Assembly: GCF_045209745.1 (NCBI RefSeq)
Contig: NZ_CP109273.1
Span: 4,030,001 to 4,094,000 of the forward strand
DNA: 64,000 bases
DNA from: Micromonospora sp045209745
GTDB lineage: Bacteria; Actinomycetota; Actinomycetes; Mycobacteriales; Micromonosporaceae
Reading direction: 5' to 3'
The notes under the pieces were generated by a model, which was not told the origin of the DNA, did no database searches, and was given only the letters and a program-made list of their open reading frames with translations. Position numbers and translations under genes: made by a program. Numbering within the stretch: the stretch's first letter is position 1; each line of letters opens with the position of its first letter. Shown piece by piece: positions 41,902-50,179 of the stretch.

Positions 41902-41917
41902 AGTTGAGCGTTCAACT
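41902..41917. promoter_or_regulatory. MarR operator dyad
   Basis: AGTTGA-GCGT-TCAACT is an inverted repeat between the divergent marR and VOC genes. It lies just upstream of a TAGTCT -10-like hexamer (41926-41931) that is 7 nt from the VOC ATG, implying a leaderless or near-leaderless mRNA. Related TTGA/TCAA dyads are common MarR sites. Confidence 0.65.
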
Positions 41918-41938
41918 AAAACGCGCTAGTCTCGGGTC

Positions 41939-42460
41939 ATGGGTATCCACCGGCTCAACCACGCGGTCCTCTATGTCAGTGACCTCGCTCGCAGCGTCGC
42001 GTTCTACCGGGACGTGCTGGGCTTCCGCCCGGTGGCGATGACCCCGGACGGCTTCCGGGGTGCCACCTTCCTCCAAGCCCCCGACTCCACCAACGACCAC
42101 GACCTCGGCCTGTTCGAGATCGGTGCCGCTGCCGGGCGGTCGACCGCCGGCCGGGCCACCGTCGGCCTCTACCACCTCGCCTGGGAGGTGGACACCCTCG
42201 ACGAGCTTGCCGCCACCGCCGAGCGCCTCACCGCCGCCGGCGCCCTGGTCGGCACCTCCGACCACGGCACGACCAAGAGCCTCTACGGGAAGGACCCGGA
42301 CGGTCTGGAGTTCGAGGTGGTCTGGCTGATCCCCGCCGACCTGCTCGACGACGCCGCGCTGGCCGCCCGCAAGCAGATCGGTCGGCTTGACCTGGACGCC
42401 GAGCGGCAGCGCTATGGCGGGCAGACCCGGGGCGGGGTGGGGATCTCCGTCCCGGCCTGA
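41939..42460 (+). CDS. VOC-family (glyoxalase/extradiol dioxygenase-like) protein
   Basis: This 173-residue protein starts at ATG 41939 without a clear ribosome site. Its betaalphabetabetabeta modules carry metal ligands typical of the fold: His7 in RLNHAVLYVSDL, His80 in LYHLAWEV and Glu in GLEFEVVW. The sequence fits catechol-2,3-dioxygenase-like or ring-cleavage/thiol-transferase VOC proteins, and the substrate is unknown. Regulation by the divergent MarR suggests detoxification or aromatic breakdown. Confidence 0.88.
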   Translation: MGIHRLNHAVLYVSDLARSVAFYRDVLGFRPVAMTPDGFRGATFLQAPDSTNDHDLGLFEIGAAAGRSTAGRATVGLYHLAWEVDTLDELAATAERLTAAGALVGTSDHGTTKSLYGKDPDGLEFEVVWLIPADLLDDAALAARKQIGRLDLDAERQRYGGQTRGGVGISVPA

Positions 42461-42485
42461 GGAGGTCATACGGTAGAACGGACCG

Positions 42486-43370
42486 ATGCCGACCGACCGG
42501 ACCACTGATTTCCTCCGCGAGCTGCTGGTTCGCCAGTTGACGACCTGGCTGCCCGCGGCCCTGCACCGCTCCCGGCGGGCCACCGTCGCACTCGCGGGTG
42601 CCGGAGCGGGCAGCGCGGAGGCCGCGCTGCGGCTGGTCGCCGCGCACGGCGACCAGGTGCGCGGCCGGCAGGTGACGGTGCTGGTGCTGGCCGACGACGC
42701 CGCCGACCTGCCGGCCCGACTCGGCCCGATCGAGGCGGAGTTGCCCGCCGAGGTCACCGTGCACCTGCTGCCCGGTGCCCCTTACCGGCTTCCGGTCGCG
42801 GTGAAGGCCGCCGGGGCGGCCGGGGCCCCGCTGTTCTCCTTCGTGGACCTGCCCGGCGCGGTGACGCCGAAGCTGCTCACCGCCGCGACCAACGGCCGCA
42901 CCGGAGAGCTGCTGCTGCACACCGGCGGCAGCGCCCGAGACGCGCTCATCTCCGCCGGTTTCCCCCTTGTCGCCGAGGTGGCGCCGGTGCTGCCCGACGG
43001 CGAGGCAGCCGGTGTGATCGCGTTCGGCAGCCGCTCCGACCGGAGTCTGGAGGCGGTCCGCGACGCGCTCTGGGCGGTCGGTGCGGACCTGGGCGTGCGC
43101 TACCGCGACCCGCTCGACCCGACGGGCACAACGGTCGACGTGGCCGGCGATCCCGACCTCGAACCACTGGCCCGCGAGCTGCTGGCCGAGCTGCGTGGGG
43201 GCGGGTCACGGCCGGTCACCGAGCTGCGCCGGCACACTCTCACCGCGACCGTCTACCGTGCCGCCGACGCCAACCAGGCGCTCGCCGACCTGCTCGACTC
43301 GGGTGACGTGCGGCGCGACCGCGAGTCCGGCAGGCTCGCCGGAGACGAGATCATCACACTGGTGCGCTGA
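42486..43370 (+). CDS. hypothetical protein, 294 residues
   Basis: Not assigned to a family. Alternating beta/alpha segments with a Gly-rich N-terminal loop (TVALAGAGAGSAEAALRLVA) and VTVLVLADDAADLP suggest a nucleotide- or SAM-binding-like Rossmann fold. The C-terminus (GDVRRDRESGRLAGDEIITL) is charged. There is no signal or membrane segment. It is 25 nt after the VOC gene and may share its transcript. It ends at a perfect terminator. Confidence 0.75.
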   Translation: MPTDRTTDFLRELLVRQLTTWLPAALHRSRRATVALAGAGAGSAEAALRLVAAHGDQVRGRQVTVLVLADDAADLPARLGPIEAELPAEVTVHLLPGAPYRLPVAVKAAGAAGAPLFSFVDLPGAVTPKLLTAATNGRTGELLLHTGGSARDALISAGFPLVAEVAPVLPDGEAAGVIAFGSRSDRSLEAVRDALWAVGADLGVRYRDPLDPTGTTVDVAGDPDLEPLARELLAELRGGGSRPVTELRRHTLTATVYRAADANQALADLLDSGDVRRDRESGRLAGDEIITLVR

Positions 43371-43389
43371 GCGCCCCACCCACAGACGC

Positions 43390-43426
43390 CGAGCGGGGTG
43401 CCGGTGATTCACCGGCACCCCGCTCG
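43390..43426. terminator. bidirectional terminator
   Basis: CGAGCGGGGTGCCGGTG (43390-43406), loop ATT and the perfect 17-bp complement (43410-43426) lie between convergent genes. Confidence 0.85.
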
Positions 43427-43438
43427 ACTCCCGGGAGG

Positions 43439-43618
43439 CTACGACCGGGACTTGTCCTGCTTCCAGGACAGTGGACCCGGCAGGTCGACCCGGTGCGCCC
43501 GCGCCTTGGAGTTCCAGGACCAGCGACCGATCTTGATGCTCCACGAGGAGAAGCCGTTCTCGGTGAAGTTCAGGATGATCGGACCGTACTTCTTGCGCTT
43601 GCGAAACATGAGGCCCAT
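43439..43618 (-). CDS. DUF4236-domain protein
   Basis: This 59-residue basic protein starts at ATG 43618 behind GGGGAG. MGLMFRKRKKYGPIILNFTE, then NGFSSWSIKIGRWSWNSK, matches the DUF4236 pattern (RxRKxxGP...NxSxxGxSxSxG). The function is unknown; the fold is a small beta unit often found in phage- or envelope-related small proteins. Confidence 0.8.
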   Translation of the reverse strand: MGLMFRKRKKYGPIILNFTENGFSSWSIKIGRWSWNSKARAHRVDLPGPLSWKQDKSRS

Positions 43619-43756
43619 CGGAGGACTCCCCTCGTCACCGTTCCCTGCCGTGTCGAGATCGAACATGCCCGCACCGGCAACTGCCGAAACCCTCTCAGTG
43701 TCCGTTCTGGACGCTCTGCTCACCGCTACCGCCGGCTGCGGGGCCACCGCCGGGCG

Positions 43757-44212
43757 TCAGCGTGACTCCCACGCGTCGGGCAGCGCGGTGAGCTTGCGGA
43801 CGTGGGCGGGCAGTCGACCGCTGATGATCTCGGCGAGGCTCACCTCGTCGACCACGCGTCGCACCGCCGCGCGCACCGCCACCCACAGGCCGGGCAGGTT
43901 CTCGGCCGAGCCCTCGTACCGGGTCTCCTCGGGGCGCAGGCCGCGTACCCCGGCCAGCGGGCCGTCCACGGCGCGCAGCACCGCGCCGACGGTCACCTCG
44001 CGCGGCGGGCGCGCCAACGTGTATCCACCCTCGGCGCCGCGCTGGGCGCGCACGACGCCGGCCCGGCGCAGATCCGCCAGGACCGCCTCCAGGAACTTGC
44101 GGGGCATGTCCTGCTCTTCGGCGATGGCCTGGGTGGACAGCAGCGAGGGGTACGCGGTGGCGAGGCTCAGAGCTGCCCGTACCGCGTAGTCGCCGCGCGC
44201 GGAGATCTGCAC
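43757..44212 (-). CDS. Rrf2-family transcriptional regulator
   Basis: This ~151-residue regulator starts from the GTG at 44210-44212, 7 nt after the AraC stop. The winged HTH has ISARGDYAVRAALSLA, TQAIAEEQDMPRKFLEAVLA, DLRRAGVVRAQRGAEGGYTL and PREVTVGAVLRAVDG. Sensor members use three Cys for an Fe-S cluster; none is present here, so it senses something else or acts constitutively. Confidence 0.9.
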   Translation of the reverse strand: MQISARGDYAVRAALSLATAYPSLLSTQAIAEEQDMPRKFLEAVLADLRRAGVVRAQRGAEGGYTLARPPREVTVGAVLRAVDGPLAGVRGLRPEETRYEGSAENLPGLWVAVRAAVRRVVDEVSLAEIISGRLPAHVRKLTALPDAWESR

Positions 44213-44219
44213 CCTGTCA

Positions 44220-45209
44220 TCATGCCCGGCCGGTGCCGCCCGCAGGCCCGCCGGGCGACCCGGGTCGCCCGGCGTGGCCGTCGTTGGCTGGTTCGCCGGG
44301 GATCCCGGGGCGGAATCTGCCGCCGTTGGCGCCCGTCGGCTCGGCCGGCGGCCGGGGCCGGACCACTCGGGCGGCCGGTTGATCCCGTGCGGCCCGGAAC
44401 GCGCCGGGGCTGACGCCGATCTCGCGGGTGAAGAAGCGGCCGAAGTTCGTGGGTTCGGAGAAGCCGAGGTGCCGGCCGATCTGGGCGATCGGCTGGTCGG
44501 TCGCGGCGAGTAGCCGGCCGGCCTGCAACGCGACCCGCTCGTCGATGACCTGCTTGGCACTGCGACCGGTGACGGCCAGGCAGGCCCGGGTCAGGGTCCG
44601 CACCGAGCAGCGGAGCCCGGCGGCGTAGTCCTCCACCCGACGGGTGTGCGGATAGCTGTGCTCCACGTCCCGGCGGAACCGGTGGAACGTCTCATCCTCG
44701 GGCCGGGACGTCGACCGGCCAGCAGTGGCCAGGGCCAGCCGCAGCACCAACACGGCCAGTTGGTGGCGGAGCAGCGCGCGGGCGGTGAGGCTGTCGGGGT
44801 GCCGCTGGCAGTCCACTGCCAACTGGCTCACCTCGGTGATCACCGCGTCTTCGTCCTCACCGGCCAGTTGCCGCCAGGTCACCGCCGTGTCCAGGTCGAT
44901 GTCGAAGTCGCGCAGCGCCTCCGGCTCCCAGGCGACAACGGTGGCATCGAACTGCGGGCCGGCGCAGCGCAGCACCTGGCCGGCATGGACCCGCAGCAGC
45001 GTGCCGGGCCGGCACGGCAGCAGGTGAAAGTCGAGTTCCGCGTCGCCGTGCCCACGGGTGGTGAGGATCAGCAACTCACGGTCGACGATCACCGGCCGAC
45101 GCCAGCCCGGAGCACCGGAAAGGTCGGCCAGCGCGAACGTGGCGATCTCGTCGGGCACGGAAGATGCCGTGCCGGTGGATGGCGCGGGGGAGTAATCGGT
45201 GGAGACCAT
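44220..45209 (-). CDS. AraC-family regulator with cupin-like sensor domain
   Basis: This 329-residue protein starts at ATG 45209 with a weak ribosome site. The N-terminal sensing domain (about 1-150) is followed by the double HTH (RRVEDYAAGLRCSVRTLTRA, QIGRHLGFSEPTNFGRFFTR, EIGVSPGAFRAARD). A ~45-residue Pro/Gly tail follows the HTH. It diverges from an SDR gene ~200 nt away, the likely target, and is followed by the Rrf2 gene in the same transcript. Confidence 0.9.
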   Translation of the reverse strand: MVSTDYSPAPSTGTASSVPDEIATFALADLSGAPGWRRPVIVDRELLILTTRGHGDAELDFHLLPCRPGTLLRVHAGQVLRCAGPQFDATVVAWEPEALRDFDIDLDTAVTWRQLAGEDEDAVITEVSQLAVDCQRHPDSLTARALLRHQLAVLVLRLALATAGRSTSRPEDETFHRFRRDVEHSYPHTRRVEDYAAGLRCSVRTLTRACLAVTGRSAKQVIDERVALQAGRLLAATDQPIAQIGRHLGFSEPTNFGRFFTREIGVSPGAFRAARDQPAARVVRPRPPAEPTGANGGRFRPGIPGEPANDGHAGRPGSPGGPAGGTGRA

Positions 45210-45412
45210 CGCCTGCGACGGTAGCCCGAACCGCAGGTCATCGCATCCCGGTCGACGTGCGTAGCGGAATCTGTGCGCAGGCACAGGCTTGTCGCGATCC
45301 CGACGGCCGGGCTACGTTACCCGACGGTAGCGCCGTCTGGTCCGCGGTCCGCCCGGCGTCCCGCCGGCAGCCTCACCGGTCGGCGGCCTCGCCGACTCGC
45401 GATGGGATGGGC

Positions 45413-46189
45413 ATGACGCAGCTGTTCTCGGTCGAAGGTAAGACGGTCCTGGTCACCGGCGGGTCGAGGGGGATCGGTCTGATGATCGCCCAGGGCTTCG
45501 TCCGGGCCGGGGCACACGTGATCATCTCGTCCCGCAAGGCCGACGTCTGCGAGGCGGTAGCCAAGGAACTCTCCGCCGAGGGTCGCTGCGAGGCCATCCC
45601 CGCCGACCTTGGCGACGACGCCGGCGCCGAGGCGCTGGCCGCTGCCGTGCGCGAGCGCTTTCTCCGCCTCGACGTGCTGGTCAACAACGCGGGCGCGACC
45701 TGGGGCGCACCGCTGGAGACCTACCCGGAGGCGGCGTTCGACAAGCTCTGGGCGGTCAACGTCAAGGCCGTCTTCCGGCTCACCACCGCGCTGCTGCCGG
45801 CGCTGCGCGCCGCCGCCAGCGCCGATGACCCGGCCCGTGTGATCAACATCGGGTCGATCGACGGCATCCGCGTGCCGTGGATGGAGGTGTACGCGTACTC
45901 GGCCACCAAGGCGGCCGTGCACATGCTCACCCGCAGTCTGGCCCACCAACTGGCCGGCGACCAGATCACCGTCAACGCGATCGCGCCCGGCCCGTTCGAG
46001 AGCAAGATGATGGCGTTCGCGCTGGACGACCCCGCGAGCCGGACCGCCATCGAGCAGCAGGTGCCGCTGGGCCGCATCGGGCGCCCGGAGGACATGGCCG
46101 GTACGGCCATCTACCTCTCGTCGCGCGCCGGCGCGTATCTCACCGGTGCGGTCATCCCCGTCGACGGCGGCATCACCACGCACGGCTGA
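45413..46189 (+). CDS. SDR-family oxidoreductase
   Basis: This 258-residue NAD(P)-dependent dehydrogenase has the cofactor motif VTGGSRGIGLMIAQ, NNAGATWGAP, catalytic Ser in NIGSIDGIRV and YxxxK in YAYSATKAAVHM. An ATG at 45413 or 45407 starts it. It resembles actinobacterial glucose/gluconate-type or 3-oxoacyl reductases. The substrate is unknown. The divergent AraC regulator probably controls it. Confidence 0.92.
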   Translation: MTQLFSVEGKTVLVTGGSRGIGLMIAQGFVRAGAHVIISSRKADVCEAVAKELSAEGRCEAIPADLGDDAGAEALAAAVRERFLRLDVLVNNAGATWGAPLETYPEAAFDKLWAVNVKAVFRLTTALLPALRAAASADDPARVINIGSIDGIRVPWMEVYAYSATKAAVHMLTRSLAHQLAGDQITVNAIAPGPFESKMMAFALDDPASRTAIEQQVPLGRIGRPEDMAGTAIYLSSRAGAYLTGAVIPVDGGITTHG

Positions 46190-46235
46190 GCACCGGTTGG
46201 CCCAGGGCGGGCGTGCCCGCGTACCCCAGGGTGTG

Positions 46236-46274
46236 CCGGGGCCGCGCGGACTCGGCAGATCCGCGCGGCCCCGG
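46236..46274. terminator. bidirectional terminator
   Basis: CCGGGGCCGCGCGGA (46236-46250) pairs perfectly with TCCGCGCGGCCCCGG (46260-46274) between the convergent SDR and ssgB-like genes. Confidence 0.85.
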
Positions 46275-46304
46275 TTTGGCCGGTGTTGCCCGTTCGGGCG
46301 GTGG

Positions 46305-46736
46305 TCAGCGACCGGCGAGCAGCCGGTTCACCGCCGTGTCGACGTCCAGGTGCTCGGCCTCACGGCCGCGCGGGACGACGACGTAGGTCCGTCGAAGGAA
46401 ACGCACCAGGACGCTGCGCGGCACCTCGAAGAGGGCGTTGCCGTCCGGTGACGAGAGGGCCAACGCGACGAAGTCGCCGCGCGGTGTGGCCCAGGGCCAG
46501 ACCCGCACATCCCCGATGCCGGCCGGCTCGTCCAGGCCGGTGACCAGCAGCTCGCGGGCGAAAGACCAGCTCACCGCCTCGCCCCCGGCCGATTCGGCAT
46601 GGAACAGGACATGGACCGCATACGGGTCAGCAGGGTCGTAACGCAGACTGGCACGCACCGGCAAGGCGGTGGCATCAGGTGCGACGAGCCTTAGCGACGT
46701 CTCGACCTCTACGGTCGTCGGTCGAATGACACTCAT
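46305..46736 (-). CDS. ssgB: SsgB-type sporulation/cell-division regulator (SALP family)
   Basis: This 143-residue protein starts at ATG 46736 behind GGGGGAG. SLRYDPADPYAVHVLFHAES, VSWSFARELLVTGL, GIGDVRVWPW and PRSVLVRFLRRTYVVVPRGR are SsgA-like protein signatures. In Streptomyces, SsgB recruits FtsZ to sporulation septa. Other SALP paralogues (SsgA-G) are similar, but SsgB is the one conserved across sporulating actinomycetes and is the best fit. Confidence 0.85.
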   Translation of the reverse strand: MSVIRPTTVEVETSLRLVAPDATALPVRASLRYDPADPYAVHVLFHAESAGGEAVSWSFARELLVTGLDEPAGIGDVRVWPWATPRGDFVALALSSPDGNALFEVPRSVLVRFLRRTYVVVPRGREAEHLDVDTAVNRLLAGR

Positions 46737-47009
46737 GGACGTTCTCCCCCCGGCACCGCTGCGGAACGCGCGTGTCCCGCTTTTCCCATACTCAGGTGCT
46801 ACTCCTGGCTACGCTCCGCCATACGCTGACTTCACCCAGTGGTGGGAAGGGGGACGGAAAGGCCGCGTGAATGTGAGGATTCATGTAGGATTTCCGGTTC
46901 TGCCCAGTGCGTGATCCCGCCCGGCATCGGGTGGTTCAGTCGTCGACTTACTCCGGTAACGTCCAGTCGGCCGTTGCAGTGACGGGCCCGAGCGACACTG
47001 GGGGGTGAA

Positions 47010-47672
47010 ATGGTGACGAAGCGATCCTCAATGGATCCGGCGGAGGCGCCCGGCCCGCCGAACGTCGCGGTCCGAGCAGCCGAAAAGCGGGGGTACGGAG
47101 TGCCGATGGAGCAGCCCGAACGGGCCGGTCGGCCGGCGTACGACGCCGGTCGGCCGGGCGGCGACCGCGCGGACCAGTCGATCGGCGGTCCGGGTGGCGA
47201 CAGTGGCGCAGAGCGGTCGTTCGGTGGCCCTGGACGTGGCGGTGGCATCACTGTCGTGCAGGACCCCCCGCGCCGCCCGCGCTGGCGGCAGCGGATCTCG
47301 ATGACCTTCGACCTCATCCGAGCCAACCCCACCGGCCGGATCGCCCTCAAGATCTTTATCGCGATCGCCGGGGCGCTCGTGGTGACCATCGGCATCGCCC
47401 TCATTCCACTGCCCGGACCGGGCTGGCTGCTGGTGATCGCCGGGCTGGGCATCTGGGCCGTCGAATACCACTGGGCGCGCCGGCTGCTCGGCTTCACCCG
47501 CCGACACGTTCACGGCTGGACGCAGTGGGTCACACGGCAGTCACTGCCAGTGCGAATCGTGCTCGGCTCCGTCGGCCTGGTCTTCGTGGCCACGGTGGCC
47601 TGGCTGTCGCTCAAATACAGCCTCGGCATCGACGTGGTGGCGAAGGCGATGCAGCACCTCGCGACGCACTGA
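47010..47672 (+). CDS. PGPGW-motif membrane protein (TIGR02611 family)
   Basis: This 220-residue protein starts at ATG 47010 behind GGGGGG. It has a ~90-residue Gly/Pro/Asp-rich disordered N-terminus. A membrane hairpin follows, with the family motif ALIPLPGPGWLLVIAGLGIW between helices, and the C-terminal helix is VLGSVGLVFVATVAWL. The function is unknown. It is the last gene before tRNA-Val. Confidence 0.85.
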   Translation: MVTKRSSMDPAEAPGPPNVAVRAAEKRGYGVPMEQPERAGRPAYDAGRPGGDRADQSIGGPGGDSGAERSFGGPGRGGGITVVQDPPRRPRWRQRISMTFDLIRANPTGRIALKIFIAIAGALVVTIGIALIPLPGPGWLLVIAGLGIWAVEYHWARRLLGFTRRHVHGWTQWVTRQSLPVRIVLGSVGLVFVATVAWLSLKYSLGIDVVAKAMQHLATH

Positions 47673-47722
47673 CCCCGGATTTCCGGTCCGGTTCCACGAT
47701 CGGGTAGAGTCAGTGGCGCTGA

Positions 47723-47794
47723 GGGCGATTAGCTCAGTGGGAGAGCGCTTCGTTCACACCGAAGAGGTCGCTGGTTCGATACCAGCATCGCCCA
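47723..47794 (+). tRNA. tRNA-Val (anticodon CAC)
   Basis: A 72-nt cloverleaf: acceptor stem GGGCGAT/ATCGCCC, D arm GCTC-AGTGGGA-GAGC, anticodon stem CTTCG/CGAAG with loop TTCACAC (anticodon CAC at positions 34-36), and T arm CTGGTTCGATACCAG. CCA is not encoded. It borders the accessory region to its right. Confidence 0.95.
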
Positions 47795-47815
47795 CTCTCA
47801 GTTTCTGCAGGTCAG

Positions 47816-47848
47816 AAGCCCGTTGCTGGAGTCATCGGTAACGGGCTT
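47816..47848 (+). terminator. hairpin after tRNA-Val
   Basis: AAGCCCGTT (47816-47824) and AACGGGCTT (47840-47848) form a perfect 9-bp stem followed by TTG. It is the likely terminator of the tRNA transcript. The rest of the stretch to 47980 holds no evident gene. Confidence 0.65.
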
Positions 47849-47980
47849 TGCCGTATGTGTGGCTTACATCGGAGCAGATTGGGAGCAGCGCGGCTGGTTC
47901 TCGGTTCGGACGGCCATGGACCTGCCCGGCTGAGTGACCTGATTTGCGGTCCCGAGCGGGCTTGCTGGCTGGCGCCCACA

Positions 47981-48799
47981 TCACGAGAGGGTGCCCCCGC
48001 GCTGTGGCTCACGGGCTGACTGCTGGCCGTCGGTCCGGTGATCCGCCCACTCGCCGGTCCACATTGCGAGGTCGCGTACCCAGCGCTCGGTGTTCTGCCG
48101 GGACTTGGCCGCCCACTTCGTTGCGTTCTTTGACGCGAAGTCGTCCAAGACCTGTTGGTCAGTCGCGGTCCAGGCGGGAAGGTGCGCTATCCACTCTTCT
48201 GCCTGCTCGGCGCTGTGGCCGCTACCGATCAGCCATGGGACGAGCAACGCGAGTTCGACCCATGCGGCGGCCTTGGTTGCCCACGCCCAGTCCACGATGC
48301 GTAGGCCGAGTGGCGTCACGATCAGGTTCGCCGGATTGAGGTCCGAATGGATAAGTGTCCCGCCGTCCATCGCCGGGTGCGCGAACCCGAGCCGGGTCGC
48401 CGGGGTGAACCACGTCTCGCCGGGCGCCGGCGTCTCCTGAAGTGCTTTCAGTGCGGCTAGGAGCAGATTGAGATTCGTGCTGCCAGGAGACAGGTCGGGG
48501 TGGGGACCGGCAAGATGCTCGGTCCCCACCACCAGCCAGCCATCGGATTCGAACTGCCACAGGACTGCGGGCGGGTGCCGGTCGATGGCCCGGGTTACCG
48601 CCAGTTCGTAGCGCAGCGACCGAACGCTCAACTCGCCGGAGGCCGCCTTGACAAAGATCTGTCCGGCTGGTCCGGTCACCGTCGAGGCGATCTCAGCGTG
48701 GTCGCCACTGGAAGCCTGTGCGACGTCAAAGGTTCCGCCGACCCGTTCGGCGATCCCTGCCGTGACACTCTCCGGCAGAGCGGTCCAATCGCTACGCAT
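47981..48799 (-). CDS. aminoglycoside phosphotransferase-fold kinase
   Basis: This 272-residue protein has a kinase core: Lys in GQIFVKAASGEL, the catalytic loop LIHSDLNPANLIV (Brenner motif with Asp and Asn) and IVDWAWATKAAAWVEL with the metal Asp. Codons are less G/C-biased than those of core neighbours. The APH fold covers antibiotic kinases and many small-molecule kinases, so resistance is not proven. The IS3 element begins 25 nt upstream of its ATG and may have separated it from its native promoter. Confidence 0.85.
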   Translation of the reverse strand: MRSDWTALPESVTAGIAERVGGTFDVAQASSGDHAEIASTVTGPAGQIFVKAASGELSVRSLRYELAVTRAIDRHPPAVLWQFESDGWLVVGTEHLAGPHPDLSPGSTNLNLLLAALKALQETPAPGETWFTPATRLGFAHPAMDGGTLIHSDLNPANLIVTPLGLRIVDWAWATKAAAWVELALLVPWLIGSGHSAEQAEEWIAHLPAWTATDQQVLDDFASKNATKWAAKSRQNTERWVRDLAMWTGEWADHRTDGQQSAREPQRGGTLS

Positions 48800-48852
48800 C
48801 GGTTCTCTTCTCTGCTACTTGCCTGTCAATCCCCTGGAAGCGTGGAGGTTGT

Positions 48853-49745
48853 TTAAGCTGCCTGGGCCCGGCGGGCTTCGGCGATGAAGTGTTCGTAGTC
48901 GATGGGTGACATGCCGTCGCAGGCGCTGTGGCGGCGGCGGACGTTGTAGAAGTCGACGATCCAGGTGGCGATCTTGAGTCGGGCCTCGGCTCGGGTGCGG
49001 AACCGCTGCCGGTGGATGTACTCGACCTTGATGGTGGAGTTGAACGCCTCGGCGGCGGCGTTGTCCAGGGCGCAGCCGACCCGGCCCATCGATTGCAGGA
49101 CGCCGAGGCGCTTGCAGGCTTTGGCGTAGTCGGCGGCGGTGTACTCGTCGACCCGCGGTCGCTGTGGAAGATCACTGCGTCGACGGTGCCGCCGCGGGTC
49201 GCGGCGGCCATGCTCAACGTGGCCTGGGTCAGGTCGGCGTCGTGATGCGCGCTCATCGCGTAGCCGAGCAGCCGGCGGGAGTACAGGTCGATCACCGTGG
49301 CCAGGTACAGCTTGCCCTCGTCGGTGACGACCTCGGTGATATCGCCGCACCACAACACGTCCGGCGCGACGGCGGTGAACTGCCTGCGGACCCGGTCCGG
49401 TGCCACCGGGCGTTTGCCCTGCCGGGTGAGGCTGCGTCGGCGCTTGGGGGTGCGTCCGGCCAGGCCGAGGGCGGCCATGCGGGCCGCGACGGTGTTGACC
49501 GACACCTGCCACCCGTCGGCGTGCAGGTCGAGGGTCACCCGCGGGGAGCCGTAAGTGCCGCCGGAGGCGTCGAACGCTGCCCGGATCGCCTCATCGAGGG
49601 CATCGCGGCGGGTCTGCCGCGCGGTGGGTTGCCGGTCACGCCACTTGTAGAACCACGACTGCGACAGCCCAAGCGCCCGACAGGTCACCGCGTGCGGCAC
49701 AGCGTGCTCGGTCCTCTGGGCGGCGACGAACCCGGCCACGCTCAC
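48853..49745 (-). pseudogene. IS3 transposase orfB, frameshifted
   Basis: The integrase core has its three catalytic acids split over two frames. From a GTG at 49745: PDVLWCGDITEVVTDEGKLY (first Asp) and VDAVIFHSDRGS (second Asp). The frame then breaks at about 49145-49160 and resumes as EYTAADYAKACKRLGVLQSM and ALDNAAAEAFNSTIKVEYIH (Glu), ending RRRHSACDGMSPIDYEH. One base is missing (or two extra) right after HSDRGS. It overlaps orfA by 4 nt (GTGA). Confidence 0.85.
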
Positions 49746-50038
49746 TTCGTCGCCTCCTTGACCCACAGGACCACGGATCGCTTGAGCACATCACGCTCCA
49801 TCGCCAGCTCGGCGTTCTCCTTGCGCAGACGAGCCAGCTCGGCGCGTTCGTCCTCACCGAGCCCGCCGGCGGCGGCCTCACCCCGATCCCGTCGGTCCTG
49901 CGCCACCCAGTTCGCCAAGGTGCCGCTGTTGATACCCAGATCCCGAGCGACCTGCGCGATCGGCTTACCCGTCTCCCGCACGATCCGCACGGCGCCCTCA
50001 CGGAACTCCCGGTCGAACCGTCTCCTCGTTTCAGCCAT
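49742..50038 (-). CDS. IS3 transposase orfA (HTH_Tnp_1)
   Basis: This 98-residue DNA-binding subunit starts at ATG 50038. The helix-turn-helix is REGAVRIVRETGKPIAQVAR, then DLGINSGTLANWV. A leucine-zipper segment follows (ERAELARLRKENAELAMERD). It is intact. In IS3 elements it is fused to OrfB by programmed frameshifting or acts as a regulator. Confidence 0.9.
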   Translation of the reverse strand: MAETRRRFDREFREGAVRIVRETGKPIAQVARDLGINSGTLANWVAQDRRDRGEAAAGGLGEDERAELARLRKENAELAMERDVLKRSVVLWVKEATK

Positions 50039-50179
50039 GACCATCTATCCCCTTAGGTCCGGCCTCCACGCTAACGGGGGAACCTCAGGTGTGGTTTCAG
50101 GCGCCATTGAAGAGAGTCGGCCACATCGATGTACCGCTCTGGGCCACTCGGCCTTGCCAACGCTCAACGCAACAGAGCC

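Larger units (their letters stand above)
48824..50087 (-). mobile_element. IS3-family insertion sequence, complete with terminal inverted repeats
   Basis: A ~1264-bp element with 25-bp imperfect terminal inverted repeats: 48824-48848 (TGTCAATCCCCTGGAAGCGT then GGAGG) and the complement of 50063-50087 (TGAGGTTCCCCCGTTAGCGT then GGAGG), 19 of 25 identical, both with TG at the tip. Two leftward genes overlap as in IS3 (orfA 49742-50038, orfB from 49745). No target duplication is obvious. orfB carries a frameshift, so this copy is probably immobile unless complemented. Confidence 0.85.

Noticed and set aside
46737..47009. Possible small gene between ssgB and the PGPGW gene
   Set aside because: The + strand frame from 46669 crosses the ssgB start and ends in AT-richer promoter-like DNA; it has no ribosome site or coding bias.
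47795..47980. Possible integrase or attachment-site remnant after tRNA-Val
   Set aside because: No duplicated tRNA end and no integrase motif are visible; only a terminator-like hairpin is supported.
47981..48799. Antibiotic-resistance gene
   Set aside because: The fold is that of aminoglycoside phosphotransferases, but many family members phosphorylate other small molecules; resistance cannot be claimed from sequence.
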